A stretch of DNA of 51,288 nt from an uncultured Oscillospiraceae bacterium (GTDB lineage: Bacteria; Bacillota; Clostridia; Oscillospirales; Oscillospiraceae). A program made the position numbers and the translations under genes. Shown here piece after piece: positions 29,411 through 37,392 of the stretch; the stretch's first letter is position 1; the number at the start of each line of letters is the position of its first letter. A model generated the notes under the pieces. It had not been told where the DNA came from and made no database searches. It was given only the letters and a program-made list of their open reading frames with translations. The DNA is taken from NCBI GenBank assembly GCA_947587025.1, contig CANPXW010000007.1:1-51288 (forward strand), given 5' to 3'.

Positions 29411-29439
29411 TTGACAGAAGCTATTGTATTGGATAAAAT
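29411..29439 (+). promoter_or_regulatory. Promoter of the activase gene
   Basis: A perfect TTGACA at 29411-29416 is 17 bases from TAAAAT at 29434-29439. Transcription should start near 29446, just before a short stable hairpin (29450-29465). Confidence 0.75.
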
Positions 29440-29449
29440 ATATGCTCGG

Positions 29450-29465
29450 ACGCGCTTCGGCGCGT
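29450..29465 (+). promoter_or_regulatory. UUCG-loop hairpin in the activase mRNA leader
   Basis: ACGCGC at 29450-29455 pairs with GCGCGT at 29460-29465 and the loop is TTCG, an especially stable tetraloop. It would lie within the first 20 bases of the transcript and 33 bases before the start codon. A role in protecting the 5' end is possible. Confidence 0.5.
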
Positions 29466-29498
29466 TCATAGCACAGAGACATTTCCAGGGGAATCGTG

Positions 29499-32400
29499 AT
29501 GACAGAATACACAGCGGGTATAGACATTGGCTCCACGACGGTAAAGCTGGTGGTGCTGGACGGGGAGGGGCAGCTGCTCTTCGGCCGGTACGAGCGCCAC
29601 TGCGCCCACACCCAGCAGACGCTGGCGGCGCTGCTGCGGGCGGCGCGGGAGCAGCTGGGCGAGTGCGCCCTGAAGGCGAAGATCACCGGCTCCGGCTCCA
29701 TCAATCTGGGCCGGGCGCTGGACATTGGGTTCGTGCAGGAGGTGGTGGCGGTAGCCGCCGCCCTGAAGGCTGCCGCGCCCCAGACGGACGTGGCCATCGA
29801 GCTGGGCGGCGAGGACGCCAAGATCATCTACTTCACCGGCGGACTGGAGGAGCGGATGAACGGCGTTTGCGCCGGCGGTACCGGCTCCTTCGTGGACCAG
29901 ATGGCCGCCCTTTTGCAGACCGACGCGGCGGGGCTGAACGAGGCTGCGGCGTCCTATCAGCAGATCTATCCCATCGCCGCCCGGTGCGGCGTGTTCGCCA
30001 AGACGGACATCCAGCCGCTGATCAACGAGGGCGCGTCCAAGCCCGACCTGGCCGCGTCCATCTTCCAGGCGGTGGTGAACCAGACCATCTCCGGGCTGGC
30101 CTGCGGCAAGCCCATCCGGGGGCGGGTGGCGTTCCTGGGCGGACCGCTGCACTTTCTGCCGGAGCTGAAAAAGGCGTTCATCCGCACCCTGCGCCTGACG
30201 GACGAGACCGCCATCGATCCGCCCAATTCCCACCTGTTCGCCGCCATGGGGGCGGCTATGGACGCCGCCGACGCCCCGGCCCGGCCCATATCGGAGCTGA
30301 TCGACGCTCTGGACGCCGGGGTGAGCATGGACTTTGAGCTCAAGCGGCTGGAGCCGCTGTTTGCCGACCAGGCGGAGTATGACGAATTCTGCCGCCGGCA
30401 CGATACCGCCGTGGTGGAGAAGGCCCCGCTGGAGCGTTACAGCGGCGAGTGTTTTCTCGGCGTAGACGCCGGGTCCACCACCACCAAGCTGGCCCTCATC
30501 GGCTCCAGGGGGGAGCTTCTCTACTCCTTCTACGCCAATAACCAGGGCAACCCCATCCAGGCCGCGAAGCTTGCCATCGCAGAGCTGCGGGAGCGGCTGC
30601 CGGCGTCTGCCCATATCGCCCGGTCCTGCTCCACCGGCTACGGGGAGGGTCTGGTGAAGGCCGCCTTCCGCCTGGACGAGGGCGAGGTGGAGACCGTCGC
30701 CCACTGCACCGCCGCGTCCTTTTTCGACAAGGACGTGGACTGCGTGCTGGACATCGGCGGCCAGGACATGAAGTGCATCAAGCTGAAAAGCGGCGTGGTG
30801 GACACCATCATGCTCAACGAGGCATGCTCTTCCGGCTGCGGCTCCTTCATCGAGAATTTCGCCGCCTCCCTGGGCTACACCGCCCCGGAATTCGCCCAGA
30901 CGGCCCTGTTCGCCCAGAACCCCGTGGACCTGGGCACCCGGTGCACGGTGTTCATGAACTCCAACGTCAAGCAGGCCCAGAAGGAGGGGGCGGCGGTGTC
31001 CGACATCTCCGCAGGGCTTGCCTACTCCGTCATCAAAAACGCCCTTTACAAGGTCATCAAGCTGGCCGACGCCCGTGAGCTGGGCCGGCACATCGTGGTC
31101 CAGGGCGGGACATTTTACAACAAGGCGGTGCTGCGGGCCTTCGAGCGCATCGCCGGCTCCGAGGCGGTCTGCCCGGACATCGCCGGCATCATGGGCGCCT
31201 TTGGCGCGGCGCTGATCGCCCGGGAGCGGTACCACGGCCAGGCGACGGAAATGCTCTCCCTGGACGAGATGCTCTGCCTTACATACGATACCACCACCGC
31301 CCGGTGCGGGCGCTGCTCCAACAACTGCATGCTCACCGTCAGCCGCTTCCCCGGCGGACGGCGGCACATCACCGGCAACCGCTGCGAGCGGGGCGCCGGA
31401 GGGAGCGAGAAGGAAAAGGCCCCCAACATGACGGAGTATAAGCGCCGGCGCATCTTCGACTACCCGGAGCCGGAGACCGCCCCCCGGGGGACCATCGGCA
31501 TCCCGCGTGTGCTGAACATCTACGAGAATTACCCCTTCTGGGCCACGTTCTTCCACAAGCTGGGCTTCGGCATCACCCTCTCGCCTCTGTCCGACAGGCG
31601 GCTTTACGAGCGTGGGATGGAGTCCATCCCTTCCGAGTCGGAGTGCTACCCGGCCAAGCTGGCCCACGGCCACGTGCAGTGGCTCATCGACCAGGGCGTG
31701 ACGACCATCTTCCACCCCTGCGTGTTTTACGAGCACAAGGAGACGCCGGACGCCCAGAACCGGTTCAACTGTCCCATCGTGATCTCCTACGCGGAGAATC
31801 TGAAAAACAACGTGGAGGCCATCTCCAGCGGCCAGGTGCGCTATATCCGGCCTTTCATCGCCTTGGCCACCGAGCAGACCGCCGCCGACCGGCTGGTGCA
31901 GCTGTGCCGGGAGGAGTGGTCCATCCCGGAGCGGGAGGTGCGCGAGGCCGCCCATGCCGCCTGGGTGGAGCAGCTCAAGGCCAAGGCGGACATCCGCGCC
32001 GAGGGCAAGCGGCTGCTGGACGAGATGGAGAAAAAGGGCGGACGGGGCATCGTGCTGGCCGGCCGGCCCTACCACATGGACCCGGAGATCAACCACGGCA
32101 TCCCAGAGATGATCGCCTCCTACGGCCTGACCGTGCTGACGGAGGACTGCCTGCCCGTGGGCTTCGTGCCGGAGCGGCCTCTGCGGGTCACGGACCAGTG
32201 GGTGTACCACTCCCGGCTGTATACCGCCGCCCAGTTCGTCGCCCAGCGGGAGGACCTGGAGCTGGTGCAGCTGAACTCCTTCGGCTGCGGCCTGGACGCG
32301 GTGACCACCGACCAGGTGGAGGAGATACTGGAGGGCAGCAACAAGCTCTACACGGTGCTGAAGATCGACGAGGTGAACAACCTGGGCGCGGCCCGTATCC

Positions 32401-33734
32401 GGGTACGCAGTCTCATCGCCGCCATGGACCAGCGCCGGGCCCAGGGCGTGAGGCCTCATCCCAAGCCCGGCGGCTACCAGCGGGCCCGTTATACCCGGAA
32501 GATGCAGCAGGACGGATTCACCATCCTGGCTCCCCAGATGAGCCCCATCCACTTCGGCATCCTGGAGCCGGCGTTCCGCAAGTATGGCTTTAATATGGTG
32601 GTGCTGCAAAACGACGACCGGGCCGCCATCGACGTGGGGCTGAAATACGTCAACAACGACGCCTGCTTCCCGTCCATCACCGTGGTGGGCCAGATCATGG
32701 AGGCGGTGCTCTCCGGCCGGTACGACACCGACCGCCTGGCGGTCATCATGACCCAGACCGGCGGCTGCTGCCGGGCCAGCAACTACGTGGGCTTCATCCG
32801 CCGGGCCCTGAAAAAGGCCGGTATGGCCCATATCCCCGTCATCTCTCTCAACGCCAACGGCATGGAGAAGAACGAGGGCTTCAAGCTGCCGCCCAAGCTG
32901 CTGCTGGCGGCGGCCAGAGGCATCGTGTACGGGGACCTGTTCATGCGCTGCCTGTATCGGGTGCGGCCCTATGAGCTGTCAGCCGGCTCCGCCGACGCGC
33001 TGCATGAAAAGTGGGAGCGCATCTGCGTGCAGTCGCTGACCGACGAGCACAGCGGCTGGACCTATGAGAAGGTGTGCAAGGGCCTTGTAGAGGCCTTCGA
33101 CACGCTTCCCATCGACGAGACGCTGCGCAAGCCCCGTGTGGGCGTGGTGGGGGAGATATTGGTCAAGTACATGCCCCTGGCCAACAACCACCTGGTGGAG
33201 CTGCTGGAGCGGGAGGGTGCCGAGGCGGTGGTGCCCGACCTGATGGATTTCCTCAACTACAGCGTCTACAACGGCATCTACCGCCATGAATTCCTGGGCG
33301 CGGCTGGCACCACCGCCGCCATGTCCCGGCTGGCCGTGGACGCGCTGTGGGCGGTGCGCAAGCCCGCCGTGGACGCCCTGGAGCACAGCCGTCGCTTTGA
33401 GCCGCCTGTGCCCATCGAGCGGGTGGCAGAGATGGCAAAGCCCTTCCTGTCCATCGGCAACCAATATGGTGAGGGGTGGTTCCTCACCGGGGAGATGGCG
33501 GAGCTCATTACCTCCGGCACGCCCAACATCGTGTGTATCCAGCCCTTCGCCTGCCTGCCCAACCACGTGGTGGGCAAGGGGGTCATCAAGGTGCTGAAAA
33601 AGGCCTATCCCCAGGCCAACATCGTGGCGGTGGACTACGACTCCAGCGCCTCCGAGGTCAACCAGCTCAACCGCATAAAGCTCATGCTCTCCGCAGCCAA
33701 GGACGCGCTGAACGCCGAGCCGGCGGCCGTATGA
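29499..33734 (+). CDS. Large 2-hydroxyacyl-CoA dehydratase activase-like protein (double BadF/HgdC type)
   Basis: The 1411-residue protein carries two ASKHA ATPase domains of the HgdC/BadF type, with phosphate loops YTAGIDIGSTTVKLVV and CFLGVDAGSTTTKLAL (about residues 5 and 320). Each has the two cysteines that hold the activator's [4Fe-4S] cluster: Cys124 and Cys163 in the first, Cys443 and Cys482 in the second. A further cluster CGRCSNNC lies near residue 603. The remaining 800 residues are of the DUF2229/HgdB-like type (GIPRVLNIYENYPFWATFF; MTQTGGCCRASNYVGFIRRA). Activators use ATP to push an electron into a dehydratase. Fused proteins of this size occur widely in anaerobic Firmicutes, but their target is not established. 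GGGGAA precedes the ATG. Confidence 0.9.
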   Translation: MTEYTAGIDIGSTTVKLVVLDGEGQLLFGRYERHCAHTQQTLAALLRAAREQLGECALKAKITGSGSINLGRALDIGFVQEVVAVAAALKAAAPQTDVAIELGGEDAKIIYFTGGLEERMNGVCAGGTGSFVDQMAALLQTDAAGLNEAAASYQQIYPIAARCGVFAKTDIQPLINEGASKPDLAASIFQAVVNQTISGLACGKPIRGRVAFLGGPLHFLPELKKAFIRTLRLTDETAIDPPNSHLFAAMGAAMDAADAPARPISELIDALDAGVSMDFELKRLEPLFADQAEYDEFCRRHDTAVVEKAPLERYSGECFLGVDAGSTTTKLALIGSRGELLYSFYANNQGNPIQAAKLAIAELRERLPASAHIARSCSTGYGEGLVKAAFRLDEGEVETVAHCTAASFFDKDVDCVLDIGGQDMKCIKLKSGVVDTIMLNEACSSGCGSFIENFAASLGYTAPEFAQTALFAQNPVDLGTRCTVFMNSNVKQAQKEGAAVSDISAGLAYSVIKNALYKVIKLADARELGRHIVVQGGTFYNKAVLRAFERIAGSEAVCPDIAGIMGAFGAALIARERYHGQATEMLSLDEMLCLTYDTTTARCGRCSNNCMLTVSRFPGGRRHITGNRCERGAGGSEKEKAPNMTEYKRRRIFDYPEPETAPRGTIGIPRVLNIYENYPFWATFFHKLGFGITLSPLSDRRLYERGMESIPSESECYPAKLAHGHVQWLIDQGVTTIFHPCVFYEHKETPDAQNRFNCPIVISYAENLKNNVEAISSGQVRYIRPFIALATEQTAADRLVQLCREEWSIPEREVREAAHAAWVEQLKAKADIRAEGKRLLDEMEKKGGRGIVLAGRPYHMDPEINHGIPEMIASYGLTVLTEDCLPVGFVPERPLRVTDQWVYHSRLYTAAQFVAQREDLELVQLNSFGCGLDAVTTDQVEEILEGSNKLYTVLKIDEVNNLGAARIRVRSLIAAMDQRRAQGVRPHPKPGGYQRARYTRKMQQDGFTILAPQMSPIHFGILEPAFRKYGFNMVVLQNDDRAAIDVGLKYVNNDACFPSITVVGQIMEAVLSGRYDTDRLAVIMTQTGGCCRASNYVGFIRRALKKAGMAHIPVISLNANGMEKNEGFKLPPKLLLAAARGIVYGDLFMRCLYRVRPYELSAGSADALHEKWERICVQSLTDEHSGWTYEKVCKGLVEAFDTLPIDETLRKPRVGVVGEILVKYMPLANNHLVELLEREGAEAVVPDLMDFLNYSVYNGIYRHEFLGAAGTTAAMSRLAVDALWAVRKPAVDALEHSRRFEPPVPIERVAEMAKPFLSIGNQYGEGWFLTGEMAELITSGTPNIVCIQPFACLPNHVVGKGVIKVLKKAYPQANIVAVDYDSSASEVNQLNRIKLMLSAAKDALNAEPAAV

Positions 33735-33753
33735 GCGCAGCAAGGAGCGAACA

Positions 33754-34437
33754 GTGAGCCAACGTGTTATCGACATCCTCATATCGTCCTTCCCCCGCAT
33801 TTTCGGCCAGGGCATCCTGGTCACCATACCCCTGACGGTCATATCCTTCTCCCTGGCGCTGGTGGTGGCGGTGATCTGCGCCATGATCCAGATCGCGGAC
33901 GTGAAGGGCCTGAAGCAGCTGGTGCGGTTTTACATCTGGATCATCCGGGGCACGCCGCTGCTGGTGCAGCTGTATCTGGTGTATTTCGGCCTGCCGGACC
34001 TGGGCATCATGCTGCCGGCCTTTCCCTGCGCGGTGGCGGTGTTTGCCCTCAACGAGGGGGCCTACTGCGCCGAGACGGTACGGGCCAGCATCGAGGCGGT
34101 GCCCAAGGGCCAGATGGAGGCGGGCTACTGCGTGGGCATGAGCTACATCCAGATCATGCGCCGCATCGTGCTGCCCCAGGCCTTCCGCACAGCGTTCCCG
34201 CCCCTTTCCAATTCCCTGATAAGCATGATAAAGGACACGTCCCTGGCCGCCAACATCACCGTGATGGAGATGTTCATGGCCACCCAGCGGGTGGCCGGGC
34301 GCACCTACGAGCACCTGGCGCTGTACAGCGAGGTGGCTCTGATCTACCTGCTGTTCTGCACGGTCATCACCTGGCTGCAGCGGCTGGGGGAGCGCAAGCT
34401 CAACGCCATGAACGGGGGGAATGTGATCCGTGCTTGA
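33754..34437 (+). CDS. Polar amino acid ABC transporter permease
   Basis: The 227-residue membrane protein is of the His/Glu/Gln/Arg/cystine permease type. The first helix region is GQGILVTIPLTVISFSLALV, and the family signature is FYIWIIRGTPLLVQLYLVYF. The EAA-like loop is SIEAVPKGQMEAGYCVGMSY. It starts with GTG, with AAGGAG six bases upstream, 19 bases after the activase gene, so both may share a transcript. The ATPase gene overlaps its end by eight bases. With the binding protein encoded last, the operon order is permease, ATPase, binding protein. Confidence 0.94.
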   Translation: MSQRVIDILISSFPRIFGQGILVTIPLTVISFSLALVVAVICAMIQIADVKGLKQLVRFYIWIIRGTPLLVQLYLVYFGLPDLGIMLPAFPCAVAVFALNEGAYCAETVRASIEAVPKGQMEAGYCVGMSYIQIMRRIVLPQAFRTAFPPLSNSLISMIKDTSLAANITVMEMFMATQRVAGRTYEHLALYSEVALIYLLFCTVITWLQRLGERKLNAMNGGNVIRA

Positions 34438-35179
34438 GATCGAGGGACTGAAAAAAGCCATCGACGGCCACCAGATACTCCGTGGCGTGGACCTCTCTCT
34501 GGAAAAGGGGGACGTGCTGGCGGTGCTGGGCCCCTCCGGCGGGGGCAAGACCACGCTGCTGCGGTGCCTGAACTACCTGGAACGGGCTGACGCGGGGACC
34601 ATGACCTTTCTGGGCCAGCGGATGGATATGCCGTCCATGACCCGCCGGCAGAGCGCCGAGTACCGGCGGCACACCGCCTTCGTGTTCCAGAGCTTCAACC
34701 TCTTTTCCAACAAGACCGCCCTGCAGAACGTCACCGAGGGGCTCATCGTTGCCCGCAAAATGCCCAAGGCCCAGGCCCTGGAGCGGGCTATGGCGGCCCT
34801 GGAGCGGGTGGGCCTGGCGGACAAGCGGGACGCCTATCCCAGCCAGCTGTCCGGCGGACAGCAGCAGCGGGTGGCCATCGCCCGGGCCGTGGCGGGGCAG
34901 CCGGACGTGATCTTCTTCGACGAGCCCACCTCGGCGCTGGACCCGGAGCTCATCGGCGGGGTGCTGGACGTGATACAGGCCCTGGCGGAGGACGGCATGA
35001 CCATGATCGTGGTCACCCACGAGGTGCATTTTGCCCGGAACGTGTCCACCCACGTGCTGTTCATGGACGAGGGCGTGGCCCTGGCGAGCGCGCCTACGCG
35101 GGCGTTTTTTGAGGAGCAAAAACTGGAGCGGATACAGAGCTTTTTCCGCTCTTTGGACAGAAAGGATGGACAGATATGA
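34430..35179 (+). CDS. Polar amino acid ABC transporter ATP-binding protein
   Basis: The 249-residue ATPase has Walker A VLGPSGGGKTTLLRCLNYL, Q-loop FVFQSFNLFSNKTALQNV, signature LSGGQQQRVAIARAV, Walker B VIFFDEPTSALDPEL and the switch His in VVTHEVHFARNV. These are typical of the PAAT family (GlnQ/HisP/TcyC-like). It starts with GTG after a GGGGGAA ribosome site inside the end of the permease gene. The stop codon overlaps the binding-protein ATG (ATGA), so the three components are translationally coupled. Confidence 0.95.
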   Translation: MLEIEGLKKAIDGHQILRGVDLSLEKGDVLAVLGPSGGGKTTLLRCLNYLERADAGTMTFLGQRMDMPSMTRRQSAEYRRHTAFVFQSFNLFSNKTALQNVTEGLIVARKMPKAQALERAMAALERVGLADKRDAYPSQLSGGQQQRVAIARAVAGQPDVIFFDEPTSALDPELIGGVLDVIQALAEDGMTMIVVTHEVHFARNVSTHVLFMDEGVALASAPTRAFFEEQKLERIQSFFRSLDRKDGQI

Positions 35180-36024
35180 AAAAGTATGTGACTGTGCTGC
35201 TGGCCGTGGCGCTGTGCCTGACGATGCTGTCCGGCGTCTGCTTCGCGGCGGAAGGGGATGACCTGCTGGCCGCCATCCAGGACAAGGGCGAGCTGGTCAT
35301 CGCCATGGAGGGTACCTGGTCCCCCTGGACCTACCACGACGAGGACGACGTGCTGGTCGGCTACGACGTGGAGGTGGGCCGGTGCATCGCCGAGCACCTG
35401 GGCGTGGAGGCCAAATTCGTGGAGAGCGAGTGGAGCGGCCTGTTCGCCGGGCTGGACTCCGGCCGCTACGACCTGGTCATCAACGGCGTGGACATCACCG
35501 ACGAGCGCAGCGAGAAGTACGACTTCACCGACCCCTACGCCTACGACCGCACGGCGCTGGTGGTCCGGGAGGACAACGAGGACATCACCTCCTTTGAGGA
35601 CCTGGAGGGACGGACCACCTCCAACAGCATCGGCAGCACCTATATGGAGCTGGCCGAGGACTACGGCGCCACCTGCGAGGGGGTGGAGTCCCTGGGCGAG
35701 ACCATGCAGATGGTCCAGTCCGGCCGTGTGGACGCCACGCTGAACGCGGAGTCCTCCGTGGCCGACTACTTCAACGCCCAGCCCGACGCGCCGCTGAAGA
35801 TCGTCGCCTATACGGCTGAGGCCAACCGCATCGCCATCCCCATGCGCAAGGGCGCCGAGACCGCCAGCCTGCTGGACGCGGTCAACGAGGCCCTCGCCGC
35901 CATGCGGGAGGACGGCACGCTTGCGGAGATCTCTGAGAAGTATTTCGGCAGCGACATCACCCAGGACCCGGCGGCGGACGCCGCCGAGGATGCCGCTGAG
36001 GATACCGTCAAGACGGCGAAATAA
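35176..36024 (+). CDS. Amino acid ABC transporter substrate-binding protein, cystine-binding type
   Basis: The 282-residue protein has a classical signal peptide (MKKYVTVLLAVALCLTMLSG) with a likely signal peptidase I site after CFA; there is no good lipobox, so its retention at the membrane is unexplained. The mature part is a family 3 solute-binding protein: KGELVIAMEGTWSPWTY, GYDVEVGRCIAEHLGVEAKF, GRYDLVINGVDITDERSEKY and FEDLEGRTTSNSIGSTY. The motif order and wording resemble cystine-binding proteins (TcyA/FliY), so cystine is my best guess; glutamine or another polar amino acid remains possible. The C-terminus is an Ala/Asp/Glu-rich tail. It ends at a strong terminator. Confidence 0.92.
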   Translation: MKKYVTVLLAVALCLTMLSGVCFAAEGDDLLAAIQDKGELVIAMEGTWSPWTYHDEDDVLVGYDVEVGRCIAEHLGVEAKFVESEWSGLFAGLDSGRYDLVINGVDITDERSEKYDFTDPYAYDRTALVVREDNEDITSFEDLEGRTTSNSIGSTYMELAEDYGATCEGVESLGETMQMVQSGRVDATLNAESSVADYFNAQPDAPLKIVAYTAEANRIAIPMRKGAETASLLDAVNEALAAMREDGTLAEISEKYFGSDITQDPAADAAEDAAEDTVKTAK

Positions 36025-36045
36025 GGACATTTTCAGACATATAGT

Positions 36046-36086
36046 GCCCGGAAGGCCCTGTTTTCAGGTCTTTCCGGGCTTTTTTT
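36046..36086 (+). terminator. Terminator after the amino acid ABC operon
   Basis: GCCCGGAA at 36046-36053 pairs with TTCCGGGC at 36072-36079, followed by a run of seven T. This is a clear rho-independent terminator. The ECF promoter of cassette 2 starts ten bases further on. Confidence 0.9.
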
Positions 36087-36095
36087 GAAAAAAAC

Positions 36096-36122
36096 TGCAA
36101 CGACCCCGCCTATACTCGCGAA
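36096..36122 (+). promoter_or_regulatory. Candidate ECF-type promoter of cassette 2
   Basis: TGCAAC at 36096-36101 followed after 15 bases by CGCGAATATA resembles the -35 TGCAAC / -10 CG-rich pattern of self-regulated ECF sigma operons. It ends about 19 bases before the sigma start codon. No equivalent could be seen before cassette 1. Confidence 0.4.
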
Positions 36123-36140
36123 TATACAGACAGAAGGGAC

Positions 36141-36689
36141 GTGGACGCGCTGGCGCACGAGCAGGAGCAAAAGTGGATACGGGCCATCCTGCGCCGGTGC
36201 GACCGGGCCGCCGCAGACGCGCTGGTGCGGGCGTACTACGAGGAGATATACGCCTACTTCTGGCGTCAGACCGGTAACCAGGAGGACGCGCTGGACCTGA
36301 CGCAGGAGTGCTTCATCGCCGCCCTGCAGAGCCTGCCTGGCTACGACCGGCGCAAAAGCGGCTTTCGCACGTGGCTTTACAGCATCGCCTCCCACAAACT
36401 GGCCGACCACCGGCGGCGGAGCCGGCCCCCGGCCCTGCCGCTGACGGAGGACGTCACGGTCCCGGAGGATTTCACCGCCATCGTCCACGACCGGGCGCTG
36501 CTGGACCTGGCGGACGCGCTGGTCAGCCGGGAGGATGCGCTGGACCAGACGGTCTTCCGCCTGCGCCTTTACGGCAAATGCACATTTGCCCAGATCGCCG
36601 CCGCCACCGGCCAGACGGAGGCCATGATCAAGAGCCGGTATTACCGCCTTATGGCGCGCTTGAGAAAGGAGCTGACAGACGATGGGTGA
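36141..36689 (+). CDS. ECF sigma factor, cassette 2
   Basis: The 182-residue protein has region 2 (VRAYYEEIYAYFWRQTGNQE with DALDLTQECFIAALQSL, then FRTWLYSIASHKLADHRRR) and region 4 (LYGKCTFAQIAAATGQTEAM with IKSRYYRLMARLRKEL). It uses a GTG start with a nearby AGAAGGGA ribosome site. It heads the second sigma / membrane protein / ATPase / permease cassette. It is clearly more different from the cassette 1 sigma than the ATPases are from each other, so the two probably read different promoters. Its stop overlaps the next start by eight bases. Confidence 0.88.
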   Translation: MDALAHEQEQKWIRAILRRCDRAAADALVRAYYEEIYAYFWRQTGNQEDALDLTQECFIAALQSLPGYDRRKSGFRTWLYSIASHKLADHRRRSRPPALPLTEDVTVPEDFTAIVHDRALLDLADALVSREDALDQTVFRLRLYGKCTFAQIAAATGQTEAMIKSRYYRLMARLRKELTDDG

Positions 36690-37392
36690 CATCCCATATC
36701 CGGAGGGGGAAGTGCGGGAGCGGAGCATAAACGCCATCCTGGACGCCGGTCTGTCCCGGTACCGGCAGAGCTTCTGGGGCTTTCTGTCGGACGTGTTCCA
36801 CTTCGAGGGGCTGCACATCCTGCTGCCCCAGCTGGTGGTGTTCTTCGCCGCGTGCCTTGCGCTGTTGGGCTCGCCTCTGGGGCATTACGATCTTCCGCCC
36901 TATATGCCGCTTTTCATCCTGGCGGTCACGCCTGTCTTTTTCAAGGGCCAGCGATACCAGGTCAGCGAGGTGGAGGCGGCAACCCGCACGTCGGGAGCCC
37001 TGCTGGCTCTGGCGCGGCTGGTGCTGGCCGGCGGCGGCGCGCTGGTATGCCTGACGCTGCTGCTGGGGCTGCAGATGTGGCTGCAGCGCTCCTGCGACAA
37101 CATGGGCCGGCTCGTGGTCTACTGCCTGGTGCCCTACCTCACCTGCATGACCGCCATGCTGGCCCTTCTGCGCCGGAGCCGCACCGGCAGCGCGCCGCTG
37201 TGCGTGGCCATCGCCATAGGGTCGGTGCTCTTCTGGCGCTCTACCGCGATCTTTCTGCCATGGCTCTACGAGGCGTCCGCCCTGGGGATATGGGTCGCGG
37301 CGGTGCTGATCTATTCCTGCCTGCTGGCCAAAGAGATCACGTATATCATCCATGCGAACAAGGAGGTCAAAATGTATGGAGTTGTCTATTGA
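36682..37392 (+). CDS. Six-helix membrane protein, cassette 2 (candidate anti-sigma factor)
   Basis: The 236-residue protein is a paralogue of that at 21555-22310 and belongs to no family I can name. A soluble N-terminus of about 35 residues (MGDIPYPEGEVRERSINAIL) precedes FWGFLSDVFHFEGLH, followed by about six helices. The stretch YMPLFILAVTPVFFKGQRYQ matches YIPLFALAVMPALFRGRYRG in the paralogue. The soluble N-termini differ much more than the membrane parts, as expected if each holds its own sigma factor. The gene overlaps both the sigma gene before it and the ATPase gene after it. An anti-sigma or signal-relay role is inferred from position only. Confidence 0.75.
   Translation: MGDIPYPEGEVRERSINAILDAGLSRYRQSFWGFLSDVFHFEGLHILLPQLVVFFAACLALLGSPLGHYDLPPYMPLFILAVTPVFFKGQRYQVSEVEAATRTSGALLALARLVLAGGGALVCLTLLLGLQMWLQRSCDNMGRLVVYCLVPYLTCMTAMLALLRRSRTGSAPLCVAIAIGSVLFWRSTAIFLPWLYEASALGIWVAAVLIYSCLLAKEITYIIHANKEVKMYGVVY

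Noticed and set aside
29466-32831. 1121-codon open frame on the minus strand opposite the activase gene
   Set aside because: It is His-, Gly- and Val-rich with no recognisable domain, and mirrors the GC-rich codons of a well-identified plus-strand gene.
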